Notes under the pieces: model-generated
Database searches by the model: none
Seen by the model: only the letters and a program-made list of their open reading frames with translations
What the model was told of the DNA's origin: nothing
Part shown: positions 1 to 9,017 of the stretch, piece after piece
Layout of the letters: every line of letters starts with the position of its first letter
Position numbering within the stretch: position 1 is the first letter of the stretch
Assembly (NCBI GenBank): GCA_946186505.1
Contig: CAMHNI010000020.1
Span: 1-55,172, forward strand
Reading direction: 5' to 3'
Source of the DNA: an uncultured Prevotellaceae bacterium
GTDB taxonomy: Bacteria; Bacteroidota; Bacteroidia; Bacteroidales; Bacteroidaceae
DNA length: 55,172 bases
Position numbers and translations under genes: made by a program

Positions 1-2
1 AG

Positions 3-410
3 GACTCCTTCTGGGAGTGCGAGAATGTCACCGTCTATGACTCCGTGCTCGACGGTGAGTACTTGGGCTGGCACTCCAGGAACGTGCGGCTCGTCAACTG
101 CCACCTGGCTGGTGAGCAGCTGCTCTGCTACGCCGACCATTTGGTGCTCGAGAACTGCACCATCGACGCCGCCTGCGACCGCATGTTCGAGTATTCGACG
201 GTTGAGGCCGACATCCGTGGACACATCGAAAACATCAAGAATCCTACCAGCGGACATATTGTGGCCGACTCCATCGGCTCGGTGACCATTGACGAGAACG
301 TGCGCCAGCCGAATGACTGTGTGATAGAAGCAAGACAAAAGCCTACCCAAGCCCTCCCCAAGGGAGGGATGTTTAGATACAAGACTTCTCATTATGAAGA
401 ATCAAAATAG
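3..410 (+). CDS. DUF3737 family protein, C-terminal part (5' end outside window)
   Basis: Reading frame open from base 3 to the TAG at 408-410. The protein has short recurring units such as VTVYDSVLDG, VRLVNCHLAG and LVLENCTIDA, the asparagine/valine ladder of a right-handed parallel beta-helix, as known for the DUF3737 family of Bacteroidota and Firmicutes. The enzymatic role of that family is not established. The natural end of the family is probably near the CVIEARQ residues; the last ~23 codons come from a palindromic element that supplies a new stop codon. The 3' end overlaps the next gene by 17 bases. The family call is from memory of the sequence pattern; start and full length cannot be seen. 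Confidence 0.75.
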   Translation, partial: DSFWECENVTVYDSVLDGEYLGWHSRNVRLVNCHLAGEQLLCYADHLVLENCTIDAACDRMFEYSTVEADIRGHIENIKNPTSGHIVADSIGSVTIDENVRQPNDCVIEARQKPTQALPKGGMFRYKTSHYEESK

Positions 411-474
411 CAACAATCCCCACCAAGTAATTGAACATCCCTCCCTTGGGGAAAGGCAACGGGAAGGTGAGCTT
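341..474. repeat. Palindromic element copy A across a gene junction
   Basis: The left arm 341-373 matches 27 of 33 bases of the left arm of the element at 11203-11300. An inverted copy of its inner part (356-373) lies at 434-451, separated by 60 bases. The outer right arm (452-474) is diverged. Each left arm also has its own small hairpin (CCCTCCC, CAA, GGGAGGG). The element carries the stop codon of the upstream gene and the first possible start codon of the downstream gene. Confidence 0.7.
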
Positions 475-1674
475 AGCTCGGGGATGGGCTTGGATGGGCC
501 CTTCGACGAACTGATAGAGCGACGCGGCACGGGCTGCGTGAAGTGGGATGAGGAAGTCTCCCTCCAAACGGGGGACAGGCTTCCGTCAGGGGATGTCATC
601 CCGTTGTGGGTGGCCGACATGGACTTCCGTGCGGCACCGGCCATACAGGAGGCTGTTCGCAAAAGGGCTGAGCACGGTGTCTTCGGCTACACCGTCGTCG
701 GCGACGACTACTACGACGCTGTCATCTCCTGGTTCCAGCGCCGCCACCAGTGGACCATCCGCCGCGAAGAGATTCTCTATACCACAGGTGTCGTCCCCGC
801 CATGTCGGTAGCCATCAAGGCGCTCACGATGCCTGGCGAACGGGTGCTCATCCTCTCGCCCGACTACAACTGCTTCTTCTCCTCCATCCGCAACAACGGC
901 TGCGAGCCGCTTGAATGTGTGTTGCGGTTTACCCGCAACAACCGCTTCGAAATCGACTGGCCCGATTTCGAAGCCAAGTGCGCCGACGCGAAGACCACCC
1001 TCTTCCTGCTCTGCAACCCCCACAACCCGACGGGCCGCGTCTGGACGCGCGACGAACTGGAGCGGATGAACGACATCTGCCTGCGTCACGGCGTCAAGGT
1101 CGTCAGCGACGAGATTCATTGCGAGCTCATCATGCCCGGCAACCGCTTCCAGCCCTTCGCCGCCGTCAGCGAGGCCTGCCGTCAGAACAGCGTCATCCTC
1201 AATTCCCCGTCGAAGTCATTCAATATTGCCGGTCTTCAGATAGCCAACATCATCTGCACAAGACCCGACTGGCGCCGCCGCATTGACCGTGCCATCAATA
1301 TCAACGAGGTGTGCGACGTCAATCCCTTCGGGCCGGTGGCGCTCATCGCCGCCTACAACGAGAGCGAAGCCTGGCTCGACGACCTGAACGAGTACTTATG
1401 GGCTAACTACACTGCACTTTGCGACTTTGCCGCAAAGCACCTCCCCCTGTGGAAAGTCCGCCCGTTGGAGGGCACCTACCTGCCTTGGGTCGATATCACG
1501 GCTACGGGCATGACTTCCCAGAAATATGCCGACCTCCTGCTGCAGAAAGCCCGTGTCAGGGTGAATCCCGGCACGATGTACGGTCCGCAGTCGGGTCAGG
1601 GCTACATCCGCCTGAATATCGCCTGTCCGCGCAGCCTCCTGATGGAAGCCCTGAACAGAATCAAGGGGCAGTAG
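394..1674 (+). CDS. PatB/MalY family C-S lyase (PLP-dependent aminotransferase fold)
   Basis: Fold-type I PLP enzyme of the MalY/PatB family (cystathionine beta-lyase-like), expected to cleave C-S bonds of cystathionine or related substrates in the cytoplasm. Visible signatures: the N-terminal RRGTGCVKWD, PLWVADMDF, CNPHNPTGRVW, SDEIHCELI and the PLP-lysine in NSPSKSFNIAG, ending with the typical arginine-containing RLNIACPRS. The family usually starts a few residues before FDELIERRGTG. The ATG at 484 would give 396 residues, the normal length, while the ATG at 394 adds 30 residues encoded by the palindromic element. I give the longest frame, but 484 is the better biological guess. No Shine-Dalgarno site distinguishes the two starts. 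The gene overlaps the DUF3737 end. Confidence 0.9.
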   Translation: MKNQNSNNPHQVIEHPSLGERQREGELSSGMGLDGPFDELIERRGTGCVKWDEEVSLQTGDRLPSGDVIPLWVADMDFRAAPAIQEAVRKRAEHGVFGYTVVGDDYYDAVISWFQRRHQWTIRREEILYTTGVVPAMSVAIKALTMPGERVLILSPDYNCFFSSIRNNGCEPLECVLRFTRNNRFEIDWPDFEAKCADAKTTLFLLCNPHNPTGRVWTRDELERMNDICLRHGVKVVSDEIHCELIMPGNRFQPFAAVSEACRQNSVILNSPSKSFNIAGLQIANIICTRPDWRRRIDRAININEVCDVNPFGPVALIAAYNESEAWLDDLNEYLWANYTALCDFAAKHLPLWKVRPLEGTYLPWVDITATGMTSQKYADLLLQKARVRVNPGTMYGPQSGQGYIRLNIACPRSLLMEALNRIKGQ

Positions 1675-1750
1675 CCGTCCCCTCCCTATTTGTGTCAATT
1701 CGTGCAATTCGTGGTTAAAAAAGAATAGGTAAACTTCAAAACTTGTAATA

Positions 1751-2242
1751 ATGATTGACAAGCAAACCAGAATGAAGCGTGCCGAAGAACTGTTTATGCA
1801 GGGGTTCAACTGCGCACAGTCAGTAGCGGCAGCCTTTGCCGACATCTACGGTTACACCGAGGAGCAGATGCTGCGCGTCAGCGCCGGCTTCGGTGCCGGC
1901 ATCGGCCGTATGAGGATGTCGTGCGGCGCTTTCAACGCGATGGCCCTGTTAGCCGGACTCGAGAACGGCAGCGTGACGCCTGGCGACCAGCAGGGCAAGT
2001 CGGCCAACTACAAGACGGTGCAGGACTTGGCCGCCCGTTTCCAGGAGGAGCACGGTTCGCTTATCTGTGCCGAACTGCTGAAACTGAAACGCGGCACACC
2101 CCTCAGCTACCAGGCCTCGGAACGCACCGCCGAATATTACCAGAAACGTCCCTGCGTCCGTCAGATTATCTCTGCCGCCCGTATCTACGCGGAGTTTCTG
2201 GAAAGTCAGCCCAGCTCAAGCCCCGTCAGCAACCGGACGTAG
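1751..2242 (+). CDS. C_GCAxxG_C_C family (putative redox-active) protein
   Basis: 163 residues. It has the ordered cysteine pattern of the C_GCAxxG_C_C family: FNCAQS near residue 20, SCGAFNAM near 57, LICAELL near 100 and RPCVRQI near 137. The pattern is thought to bind a metal or take part in redox chemistry, but the function is not established. In this copy the second motif reads CGAxxA rather than GCAxxG. It lies 76 bases after the PatB-like gene on the same strand, so they may be co-transcribed. The spacer holds a direct repeat of CAATTCGTG (1696-1713). Its 3' end overlaps the convergent M20 gene by 37 bases. Start at 1751; Met at residue 7 is an alternative. Confidence 0.8.
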   Translation: MIDKQTRMKRAEELFMQGFNCAQSVAAAFADIYGYTEEQMLRVSAGFGAGIGRMRMSCGAFNAMALLAGLENGSVTPGDQQGKSANYKTVQDLAARFQEEHGSLICAELLKLKRGTPLSYQASERTAEYYQKRPCVRQIISAARIYAEFLESQPSSSPVSNRT

Positions 2243-3270
2243 GTGCTGATGGCATCGCGGATTTCCGAGATGCGGATGAACTCGTCGGCCGAATGGCTGC
2301 GCGACGACTGGCCGGGGCCGAGCTTCAGCGAAGGCCACGGCATCAGCGCCTGGTCGCTCAGCGTGGGTGAGCCAAAGGGAGTCATGCCCATGCTGACGCA
2401 GCGCTTCACCAACGGATGGTCATGGGCTATCGACGATGAGTGGAGACGGAAGGAACGGGCCTTCAGTTCACACTTCTTCATGTGCTTTCGCAGAAACTCA
2501 TACAGATACTCGTTCTGGTAGAACTCGTTGGTGCGCACGTCGATGACGAAGTGCAGCTGGTCGGGAACGACGTTGTGCTGCGTGCCGCTCTCCACCACTG
2601 TCACCGTCATCTTCGTAGGCCCTAACAGTTCGCTCTCCTTGCGGAACCTGTAGTCGCGCAGCCACACCAGGTCGTCCAGGGCCTCGTAGATGGCATTCAC
2701 GCCCTCGTTCCTGGCGGCGTGACCGCTCACGCCGTGGGCATAGCCGTCGATGACCATCAGTCCTTTCTCGGCGGTGGCGGGCTGCAGGCCTGTCGGCTCG
2801 CCGACGATGGCCACGTCTATCGGGGGCAGCCGGTGCAGCACACGGCTGAAACCGTCCTTGCCCGACACCTCTTCCTCAGCCGAACAAACCCATATTATAT
2901 TATAGGTTCGCGGGCGCGTTACCATCATGCGGTAAGCCTGTAGCGTGGCCACCAGACCGCCGCCGCAGTCGTTAGAACCGAGGCCGTAGAGCACGTCGCC
3001 GTCCACCACTGTCGGCTCGTAGGGGTCACGTGTCCACGTCGCCACGGGCTTCACCGTGTCGATATGGGCATTAAGCATCAGCGTGGGGCGTTGGTCGTCC
3101 CAGTCGGGGCATCCCACCCACAGGTTGTTGCCCTCGCGGCCGTATGGCAGTCCCCACCGCTTCAGGTGCTCGCCCATGATGTCGGCAGCCCTTGTCTCGT
3201 CACGGCTCACCGACGGTGTTGCAATAAGCTGCTTCAGCAGCTCCACTGCGTCATTGACATATCGTTCCAT
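2206..3270 (-). CDS. M20 family metallohydrolase (ArgE/DapE-like deacylase)
   Basis: 354 residues. Zinc-dependent amidohydrolase of the M20 (ArgE/DapE/ACY1) family, cytoplasmic. The first metal-ligand/catalytic box is MLNAHIDTVKP, followed by LYGLGSNDCGGGL (bridging Asp) and VCSAEEEVSG (catalytic Glu pair); the dimerisation domain starts around GYAHGVSGHAARNEG. Bacteroidota homologues are annotated as acetyl- or succinyl-ornithine deacetylases of arginine synthesis, but no arg gene is adjacent, so the substrate is inferred only. The start at MERYVND fits the family and lies just after a GGGGGCAAAGATAC sequence. The frame stays open upstream into repeat-rich DNA, which should not be counted as coding. 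It overlaps the preceding gene tail to tail. Confidence 0.88.
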   Translation of the reverse strand: MERYVNDAVELLKQLIATPSVSRDETRAADIMGEHLKRWGLPYGREGNNLWVGCPDWDDQRPTLMLNAHIDTVKPVATWTRDPYEPTVVDGDVLYGLGSNDCGGGLVATLQAYRMMVTRPRTYNIIWVCSAEEEVSGKDGFSRVLHRLPPIDVAIVGEPTGLQPATAEKGLMVIDGYAHGVSGHAARNEGVNAIYEALDDLVWLRDYRFRKESELLGPTKMTVTVVESGTQHNVVPDQLHFVIDVRTNEFYQNEYLYEFLRKHMKKCELKARSFRLHSSSIAHDHPLVKRCVSMGMTPFGSPTLSDQALMPWPSLKLGPGQSSRSHSADEFIRISEIRDAISTYVRLLTGLELG

Positions 3271-3363
3271 GGGGGCAAAGATACGAAATAATCCAGAAGT
3301 GACAAAACGATTCCGCAGAAAAACATACCGTGTCGTTCCTTTCGCTCTTTTTTCACCCGATAA

Positions 3364-3395
3364 TTTGGGAGTACGGGAAAAATAGCATATCTTTG
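3364..3395 (+). promoter_or_regulatory. Bacteroidota-type promoter upstream of a decayed ATPase gene
   Basis: TTTG at 3364-3367, a 20-base spacer and TATCTTTG at 3388-3395. It matches the phylum consensus exactly and stands 24 bases before the ATG of the gene remnant. Confidence 0.7.
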
Positions 3396-3419
3396 CAGCC
3401 GTAGAGTGTGTCACGAGAA

Positions 3420-3499
3420 ATGAAATACCCGATAGGAATACAGGCTTTTGGCGAGATACGACCATGACCAAGCTGATTGACGACTGGAAGATTGAGTAA
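3420..3499 (+). pseudogene. Remnant of a DUF1703-type AAA-ATPase gene: first and last codons only
   Basis: The first 15 codons read MKYPIGIQAFGEIRP and then meet a stop. This is the conserved N-terminus of the AAA-ATPase-like/DUF1703 family, which has many copies in Prevotella and continues with a VYVDKT motif. In another frame, starting 1 base before that stop, the next 11 codons read MTKLIDDWKIE and a stop, which resembles the C-terminal end of the same family (typically ending W-x-I/V-E). The whole ATPase and nuclease-like middle is absent, as expected from one large internal deletion near 3461-3467. Family recognition is from memory. Confidence 0.6.
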
Positions 3500-3557
3500 T
3501 TTCGACCTCCGGTACCTCGCGGTACCTCCGGTTGGCCTGCTATACTATAGTAAAAAC

Positions 3558-3673
3558 AAAAATAAAGTGTGCCCCTCGTGCCCCTTTGCGACTTTTCGAA
3601 CTGTCTGTCAACAAGTTGGCAGGGGCACAGTTGGGCAAAAAGTGTACCCCTGACGTGCCCCTGGGTGCCCCTG
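3558..3673. repeat. Short GTGCCCCT-type repeat cluster
   Basis: The unit TGCCCCT recurs (TGTGCCCCTCGTGCCCCTTTG at its start, then GACGTGCCCCTGGGTGCCCCTG near its end), with an inverted copy (AGGGGCACA) near 3622. Similar short arrays occur in Bacteroidales near mobile or VirE-type loci, to my recollection. No protein is supported here. Confidence 0.45.
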
Positions 3674-3696
3674 AAGATTACTCGCAAACTGCCGCT

Positions 3697-3775
3697 TTAC
3701 GGTTTCCTCCACCCCCTGGAGCATTTTGCTCCACCCCCTGGAGGGAATTGCTCCAGGGGGTGGAGGAAACTGTAA
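3697..3775. repeat. 25-base inverted repeat with an extra internal arm
   Basis: The left arm 3697-3721 pairs with 3751-3775 with one mismatch. A second copy of the 15-base core CTCCACCCCCTGGAG lies inside at 3729-3743, so the right arm can pair with either left copy. There is no T-run, so it is not an ordinary terminator. Confidence 0.6.
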
Positions 3776-4009
3776 CCCGCCGTTTTAGCAGAAGTTCGCC
3801 GTTTGTTTTCAAAAGAAGAACCGTTGTCATTTCGTTCAGTATGAGCGCCATTTTGTTTCTTTTCTGTTTGTTTCATTTGTATATTCTGTTTGTTTCACGT
3901 CTCATCTATGTTACATTATTGGTGATGAAATAAATAGTATTCTTTGTACCTTTGTGCCCAGTTTTGAATATGAACAGCACCATTAGGTGAAAAAACAGCT
4001 AAATTATAG

Positions 4010-7000
4010 ATGAAACAGATTGGTATTATTTTAAGGAAAGTTTTCGTTGTGTGTCTCATGGCGATGGTCGCGCAAATCGGTTTTGCAGGATCTTGGGATG
4101 GTACAAATCATAAGATGACTTATGATTTTACCGCGTATTCTGCTACTTTTAATCTTACTCAGGGTTCTGAAATCTGCGAAACGATTAGCAATATAGACTT
4201 GTACACGATGGAGGATAGTTATACTCCAGAAGGAGGTTCACTTACTTTTTTCCATCGATTAGATGCTATTTTTGCCGCTCAAAGAGTGGGGGATTGGCGA
4301 ATTAAAAGCGGCGAAGGTTTGTATCAGGGGGGAAATGGCTATCGCTATCTCTCAATTTCAAATCTTTTTGCGGGTGCAACAGTTTATATTGACTATATTG
4401 TTCCTACTGATGCTAGTAAGCCAGTAGCTGATAGGTCTATAAGAGTAGTAAATAGTTCTGATATAACAGAAAGCCTTACAGACAATGTCTTGAGTCCACA
4501 GGGGACTTATACTATGGCTCAAGATGGCCCATTAGAGTTAAGTGTTGCAAGATGGATAACTATTAAGAGTATTGTTATAGATTATAGTGGGGCAACGGGT
4601 CATCCTATGTTTTTTAATAGGGCTGATTCTAGAATAGAATATTATAAAGATAATATACCCTATTATCGTTGTCAGCTGTCAACAAGAAATTTTACAGAGC
4701 CGACGGTGTCTGGTGTTACTAGTTATGACTATTCTACCGTTGAATCTTCGAATGGTTATGATCCTGCAGTATTGAAAAAAGAATCAGGCGTAAAGGTACA
4801 TGACGTACTGATGAACAATATAGGTGTCAGTCAAATTAACCTTTCGGATGGAACACATACCGATTCATACCGTATAGATATTTGGGACAATCCAGCTACC
4901 ACTCTTATTTCTGATATTACTAAAGGAAAAAAGTTTCAAATTACAGGATCTGGTGTATTGCAGAATCGTACTATAACAGATGTTCCTGGTATTGAAATGA
5001 AGTTTAGTGTTACTAGTGAGGGTGTCGAACCCAATACAACTATTGCTATGCATGAAAACATTTCTGGCACCGATCACTATGTATCGTATACGAACGACAA
5101 CAATGGTTGGTGGGATAGATTTCCGCAAGACAACTGGTCTTGGCCGTCGGCAGGAACCTATTATTCATTTAAAGCAACGGCTAAAGGCAAACTGAGATTT
5201 GGTGGTATAAAAAAGACTCCATCGGTTGGTGCTTCTGGAAAGGTTTATTTGGTGAAATTGGCGACAATAGAAGAAGATGGTAGAACTAAAAGCATCTATC
5301 CTCAAGCATATCTGTTTACAGGAGGTCAAAGTGGCTATCTGACAACTGATGATTTCACGTCTATCACTTACAGCACACATAAAAACGATGCTAACCAAGA
5401 GATTTCCGATGCACCATCTTATTCAATTATTGCAAATGAAGAAGCAAATAATGGTATCAATCTGAACACGGGTGAAGTCTATTATTTGCAGGGTGAGGCA
5501 AATTCATCTGGTAATGTATGGGCTCCATATCTTTTGGAGTGGTTTAGTTTTGAACTTGACGATGAGTTGAGAATAGACAGAACTTTTGCTGTAGCTAATC
5601 AAAAAGGTTCCGAGTTGCCAAATTCTGAAGCCGATGGAAATTATTATATAGCATCGAATGTTAACGTGACAGGCTCCCCACAAGTCGGATGTTTTGAGAA
5701 TGACACATGGGTTAATTTTTCGACCTTGGTAAAAGGCAATATTTCAAGTGCTAAGGCCAGACTTAATAGTTCCACCCACCACCTTGAATTTTATAATATA
5801 GTGTTTGATAGTGATGCAGATAACATGAAGGGTGGTGCCATCAAAGTGAGACTGCGAACCTCTGAAACAAACTATGTAGATTTTACTTTGACTATTCCTT
5901 ATGGCAAGCATGTGTGGGATTTTCGCAGTACAGGAGACCAATCTAATGCAAAAAGACTTGGTGCTTGGCATTACTCAGATACAGAGCTATGTACAATGAT
6001 GAAAGCCAATTCAGCAGCTAATTGGAAAATTGCTTGGAAGGTTAGGAAAAATGATGGTTCCCAATACGAAGATCCAATTATGGTGCCTGATGGTGCGATA
6101 AATGGTGATAATGCTTTCTGTATGGATAATACGGCGGGGTTGGTTTTTGTTGCTGGTCCAAGAAGCTTTGGAGCAAAAGACACTCGTGATATTTCAGGAT
6201 TAAGTCCTGCGCAAAAAGGGAAATTGACAGCAATTCCTACAGCAGAGGATTTGGCTAGTGATGATGGAACTGTCAACAAGACCCCAACATCTGCTACGAA
6301 TCTGCTGTGGCTGAAAGGCAATGCAACGATTTATTTCCCTGGTGTAACGGCTGGGCAATATATAAAGATATACACTTACCGTCATTCTGATGATAAGGGA
6401 GAAACGTTCTGGGCTAAGAATTTGGTTGACTTAGACGGCAATGCCTATCTTTCTTCAAATAGATTTATCATGCATGGCATGTGGGAAGAACGTAGACCAG
6501 CTTTTGAAGGTGATAACATAAAGGGATGTGCTATCTTCAGAGTACCTTCTTCATACGCCCCAACTGATGTTTTAGATAATATACCCCAGTTAACCCTGTG
6601 TGATGATGGATGGATGAAAATATACCGTATAGAGATTATGGACGAGTTTGAGCCAGACATCATTCTTACAGATGATAATCCAGGTGGCAATTTTTGTCCT
6701 GTTGATTATGACGGTGAGTTCGGCTCTGTTGTCGTCAGAAAAAGGCATGGCAAGAATGAGCCGACTCTAAGGTCATATTTAGGTGTGGTGGGACAAACCC
6801 AGTGTATGCACGCCAACACTTGTGACTATCAGATAATTGCTGATGAATATGTCGTTGATGTGAATAAAGAAGTGTGGACATCTGGTGGCGGTGTAAACTA
6901 TAATAAATTGAATTTGAGATTTAATAAGGCAGGATTGGTAAGAATCGTTCAGCGTGAAAGAGCGAGCCTTGTTGGATCTTCAAATAACTGGGCTGAGACT

Positions 7001-8998
7001 AAAAATGAAGGCGGTGATCCGATATACGTTAGTACTCATGATGCTTCCACGTCAATGCCAAATGGTTATGTCGTAGATAAGAATGAGTATTATATTAATG
7101 TTGGTGAACTGACCGTGCAGGACTATCCATATACCTGGGATTTTACAGATTATAATATGTATCAGGGCTCATCAGCGACAAAAAGTACTTTGACAAGTCG
7201 GGGTTGGAGTGTTTCTGATAATACTTGTTCTCAAACAGCTTTAGTTTCTGATGTGAATTTTGGCTCTAATCAGACAATTAATTATTATGGCTCGTCATAT
7301 GAAGTTTCTCAAACTCCCCAAGTGAGGACATCCAGTAGGGCTATGTTCCCTCAAGGTGCCCAGCTGATGAATAATGAAGGAACAGTAGTAGCTGAGACGG
7401 AAGGTCTGGGTGTAAGTCGTCCAAAGACTAGTACTTCGAAAAGCTTTTATGTTTTTGATTCAAGTACAGGATCCTTTGGTAAAAACGAACGTAACTACGA
7501 TGGTTTTGCATTGGAAGATAATAAAATTACAATAAATGGTAATGACTTGACAGGTGTTGGTGAAATCACAATTCCTGAAGTTGACAACCAAATGTATATC
7601 TTTGTAAAGTCCAATAGTGCGCCTTCGTCTGTCAATGGAGCCACACTTGTTGAAACAGACCCATTTAGTAAAAAAGAGGGGATATATCTTTATCGGAACA
7701 ACAGTGGCAGCACTCAGGATGTTGTGCTTTCGTTCTCTGAAAGTACAAAAGTAAATTTAGTTGCAGTTACTGATATTGTGAAAAGGCTTGACAAGTTTGG
7801 ATATGCTACGGAAAGCCGTGACCGTGCCATCGATCATACCTATGAGGGTGAACTGACGAGCAACGAAGTACACCCATATATCATAGAAACTGTTGATGGG
7901 GGAACTTATAATTACAGGGGTTACCCCATGGTGTCGAAGACTCTTGTCGAAGATAATATTGTTCCCGCCAACATGGGTGTTGTTCTCTGTAAGGATAATC
8001 ACTCAGGCGATCCGTTTGATTCGCCCCTCTTTGTTCCTGCAGTCAACAAAGTTCCTGCCTATGATGCTGCAAATGGTGATTTTTGGAAACGAAACTGGTT
8101 GATTCCTAATGTGCAAAGAAAACGTCATTATAATGAAAATACAAGCGGAAGTGCGGCCGCAGAGACTTCTATCAATGTTTTGCCATATTACGATAATGGA
8201 GTTGTAAGTACACCAACATGGAACATAAAAAAGGCGGAAAGTACGATATATGGTAGTTATTCTTCAGACCCCGTTCGATATGTAGATTTGAGTGGTTACA
8301 AGGAACTACGAATCTATCAGACTGCAGGCGACCCTGTGCGTTGCTTCTTCTTTAATAGAAATAATGAATCTGTGACAATTACTACCGACTCAAGCCCAGT
8401 AGGATTGGTTAGTGTTAGTGATGGTTCTTATTATAAGGTTGACCTGAAAAGTGTTTATGACAATTATGGTCAGGTTAAACTGATAGGCATCAAGGCTGCA
8501 GGTCCTGAACAAACAGCAACAGTTGATAATATACATGCGGTATCTTATGTTAATCCATCACTCCCGTGGAGTACTAAGTTTGTCATGGGTCCCTCTTACT
8601 ATACCTATTATAAAAGGACGGGAACGTCTAGTGATTTACAGGATGCAGAAACTGAATCATTTTACAGGATGAGGTTGTATGACGAGCCAGATGCTTCAGA
8701 GGAAGTCAAAGAATTGTATAATACGCTTGGTGCAAACAAAGCGCTCCTTTTGATAAGTTCTCTTCCCGATCCCTTATGGAAAAAAGAGGAAGCAAGCGGA
8801 GCACGTCAGGGAGTAATATATTTTGACATGCCAGAATTTGAAGAAGATGCTACAAACATTGAAATGCCAATAACGCTTGTGACACCTGATGAAGTGGAGT
8901 CGCATGTGTATTACACGTTAGCTGGTAACCGTGTCAAAGGCAAACCAACAAAGAAAGGCATCTATATTTGCAACGGGAAAATAGTAACTGTAAAATAA
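4010..8998 (+). CDS. Large secreted protein with C-terminal sorting-like tail
   Basis: 1662 residues, function unknown. An N-terminal signal peptide is visible (MKQIGIILRKVF, hydrophobic stretch, cut probably after GFAG). The protein is rich in Ser, Thr, Asn, Tyr and Asp with beta-strand-like alternation. Several modules open with an aromatic-Asp-Phe signature: MTYDFTAYS near residue 37, HVWDFRSTGD near 635 and YTWDFTDYN near 1041. The end, YYTLAGNRVKGKPTKKGIYICNGKIVTVK-like (positions 8908-8995), matches the short conserved C-terminal tail of many Prevotella surface proteins (L-x-G-x-x-V...KGIYI-x-NGKK). This tail is related in look to type 9 secretion sorting tails. The gene is AT-rich compared with its neighbours, suggesting separate ancestry. 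A small peptide gene follows after 19 bases. Confidence 0.8.
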   Translation: MKQIGIILRKVFVVCLMAMVAQIGFAGSWDGTNHKMTYDFTAYSATFNLTQGSEICETISNIDLYTMEDSYTPEGGSLTFFHRLDAIFAAQRVGDWRIKSGEGLYQGGNGYRYLSISNLFAGATVYIDYIVPTDASKPVADRSIRVVNSSDITESLTDNVLSPQGTYTMAQDGPLELSVARWITIKSIVIDYSGATGHPMFFNRADSRIEYYKDNIPYYRCQLSTRNFTEPTVSGVTSYDYSTVESSNGYDPAVLKKESGVKVHDVLMNNIGVSQINLSDGTHTDSYRIDIWDNPATTLISDITKGKKFQITGSGVLQNRTITDVPGIEMKFSVTSEGVEPNTTIAMHENISGTDHYVSYTNDNNGWWDRFPQDNWSWPSAGTYYSFKATAKGKLRFGGIKKTPSVGASGKVYLVKLATIEEDGRTKSIYPQAYLFTGGQSGYLTTDDFTSITYSTHKNDANQEISDAPSYSIIANEEANNGINLNTGEVYYLQGEANSSGNVWAPYLLEWFSFELDDELRIDRTFAVANQKGSELPNSEADGNYYIASNVNVTGSPQVGCFENDTWVNFSTLVKGNISSAKARLNSSTHHLEFYNIVFDSDADNMKGGAIKVRLRTSETNYVDFTLTIPYGKHVWDFRSTGDQSNAKRLGAWHYSDTELCTMMKANSAANWKIAWKVRKNDGSQYEDPIMVPDGAINGDNAFCMDNTAGLVFVAGPRSFGAKDTRDISGLSPAQKGKLTAIPTAEDLASDDGTVNKTPTSATNLLWLKGNATIYFPGVTAGQYIKIYTYRHSDDKGETFWAKNLVDLDGNAYLSSNRFIMHGMWEERRPAFEGDNIKGCAIFRVPSSYAPTDVLDNIPQLTLCDDGWMKIYRIEIMDEFEPDIILTDDNPGGNFCPVDYDGEFGSVVVRKRHGKNEPTLRSYLGVVGQTQCMHANTCDYQIIADEYVVDVNKEVWTSGGGVNYNKLNLRFNKAGLVRIVQRERASLVGSSNNWAETKNEGGDPIYVSTHDASTSMPNGYVVDKNEYYINVGELTVQDYPYTWDFTDYNMYQGSSATKSTLTSRGWSVSDNTCSQTALVSDVNFGSNQTINYYGSSYEVSQTPQVRTSSRAMFPQGAQLMNNEGTVVAETEGLGVSRPKTSTSKSFYVFDSSTGSFGKNERNYDGFALEDNKITINGNDLTGVGEITIPEVDNQMYIFVKSNSAPSSVNGATLVETDPFSKKEGIYLYRNNSGSTQDVVLSFSESTKVNLVAVTDIVKRLDKFGYATESRDRAIDHTYEGELTSNEVHPYIIETVDGGTYNYRGYPMVSKTLVEDNIVPANMGVVLCKDNHSGDPFDSPLFVPAVNKVPAYDAANGDFWKRNWLIPNVQRKRHYNENTSGSAAAETSINVLPYYDNGVVSTPTWNIKKAESTIYGSYSSDPVRYVDLSGYKELRIYQTAGDPVRCFFFNRNNESVTITTDSSPVGLVSVSDGSYYKVDLKSVYDNYGQVKLIGIKAAGPEQTATVDNIHAVSYVNPSLPWSTKFVMGPSYYTYYKRTGTSSDLQDAETESFYRMRLYDEPDASEEVKELYNTLGANKALLLISSLPDPLWKKEEASGARQGVIYFDMPEFEEDATNIEMPITLVTPDEVESHVYYTLAGNRVKGKPTKKGIYICNGKIVTVK

Positions 8999-9017
8999 AG
9001 AAGTGAGGATAACGAAG

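Larger units (their letters stand above)
3500..4009. other. Non-coding, repeat-rich spacer
   Basis: About 510 bases with no convincing gene. It holds paired GGTACCTC units (3510-3530), a run of GTGCCCCT-like units, a large inverted repeat (annotated separately) and an AT-rich end with a TACCTTTG box at 3947-3954. That box may serve as the -7 element of the large gene at 4010, although no clear TTTG is seen 20 bases upstream. Confidence 0.5.

Noticed and set aside
3271..3687. N-terminal extension of the M20 protein by 139 residues
   Set aside because: The extension runs through a plus-strand promoter, a gene remnant and repeats, and the family starts at MERYVND.
3697..3775. Inverted repeat as terminator
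   Set aside because: No T-run on either side and no gene ending nearby on the plus strand apart from the short remnant.
3532..3933. 133-codon plus-strand frame in the repeat-rich spacer
   Set aside because: It is composed of the GTGCCCCT units and the inverted repeat, and the translation shows no domain.
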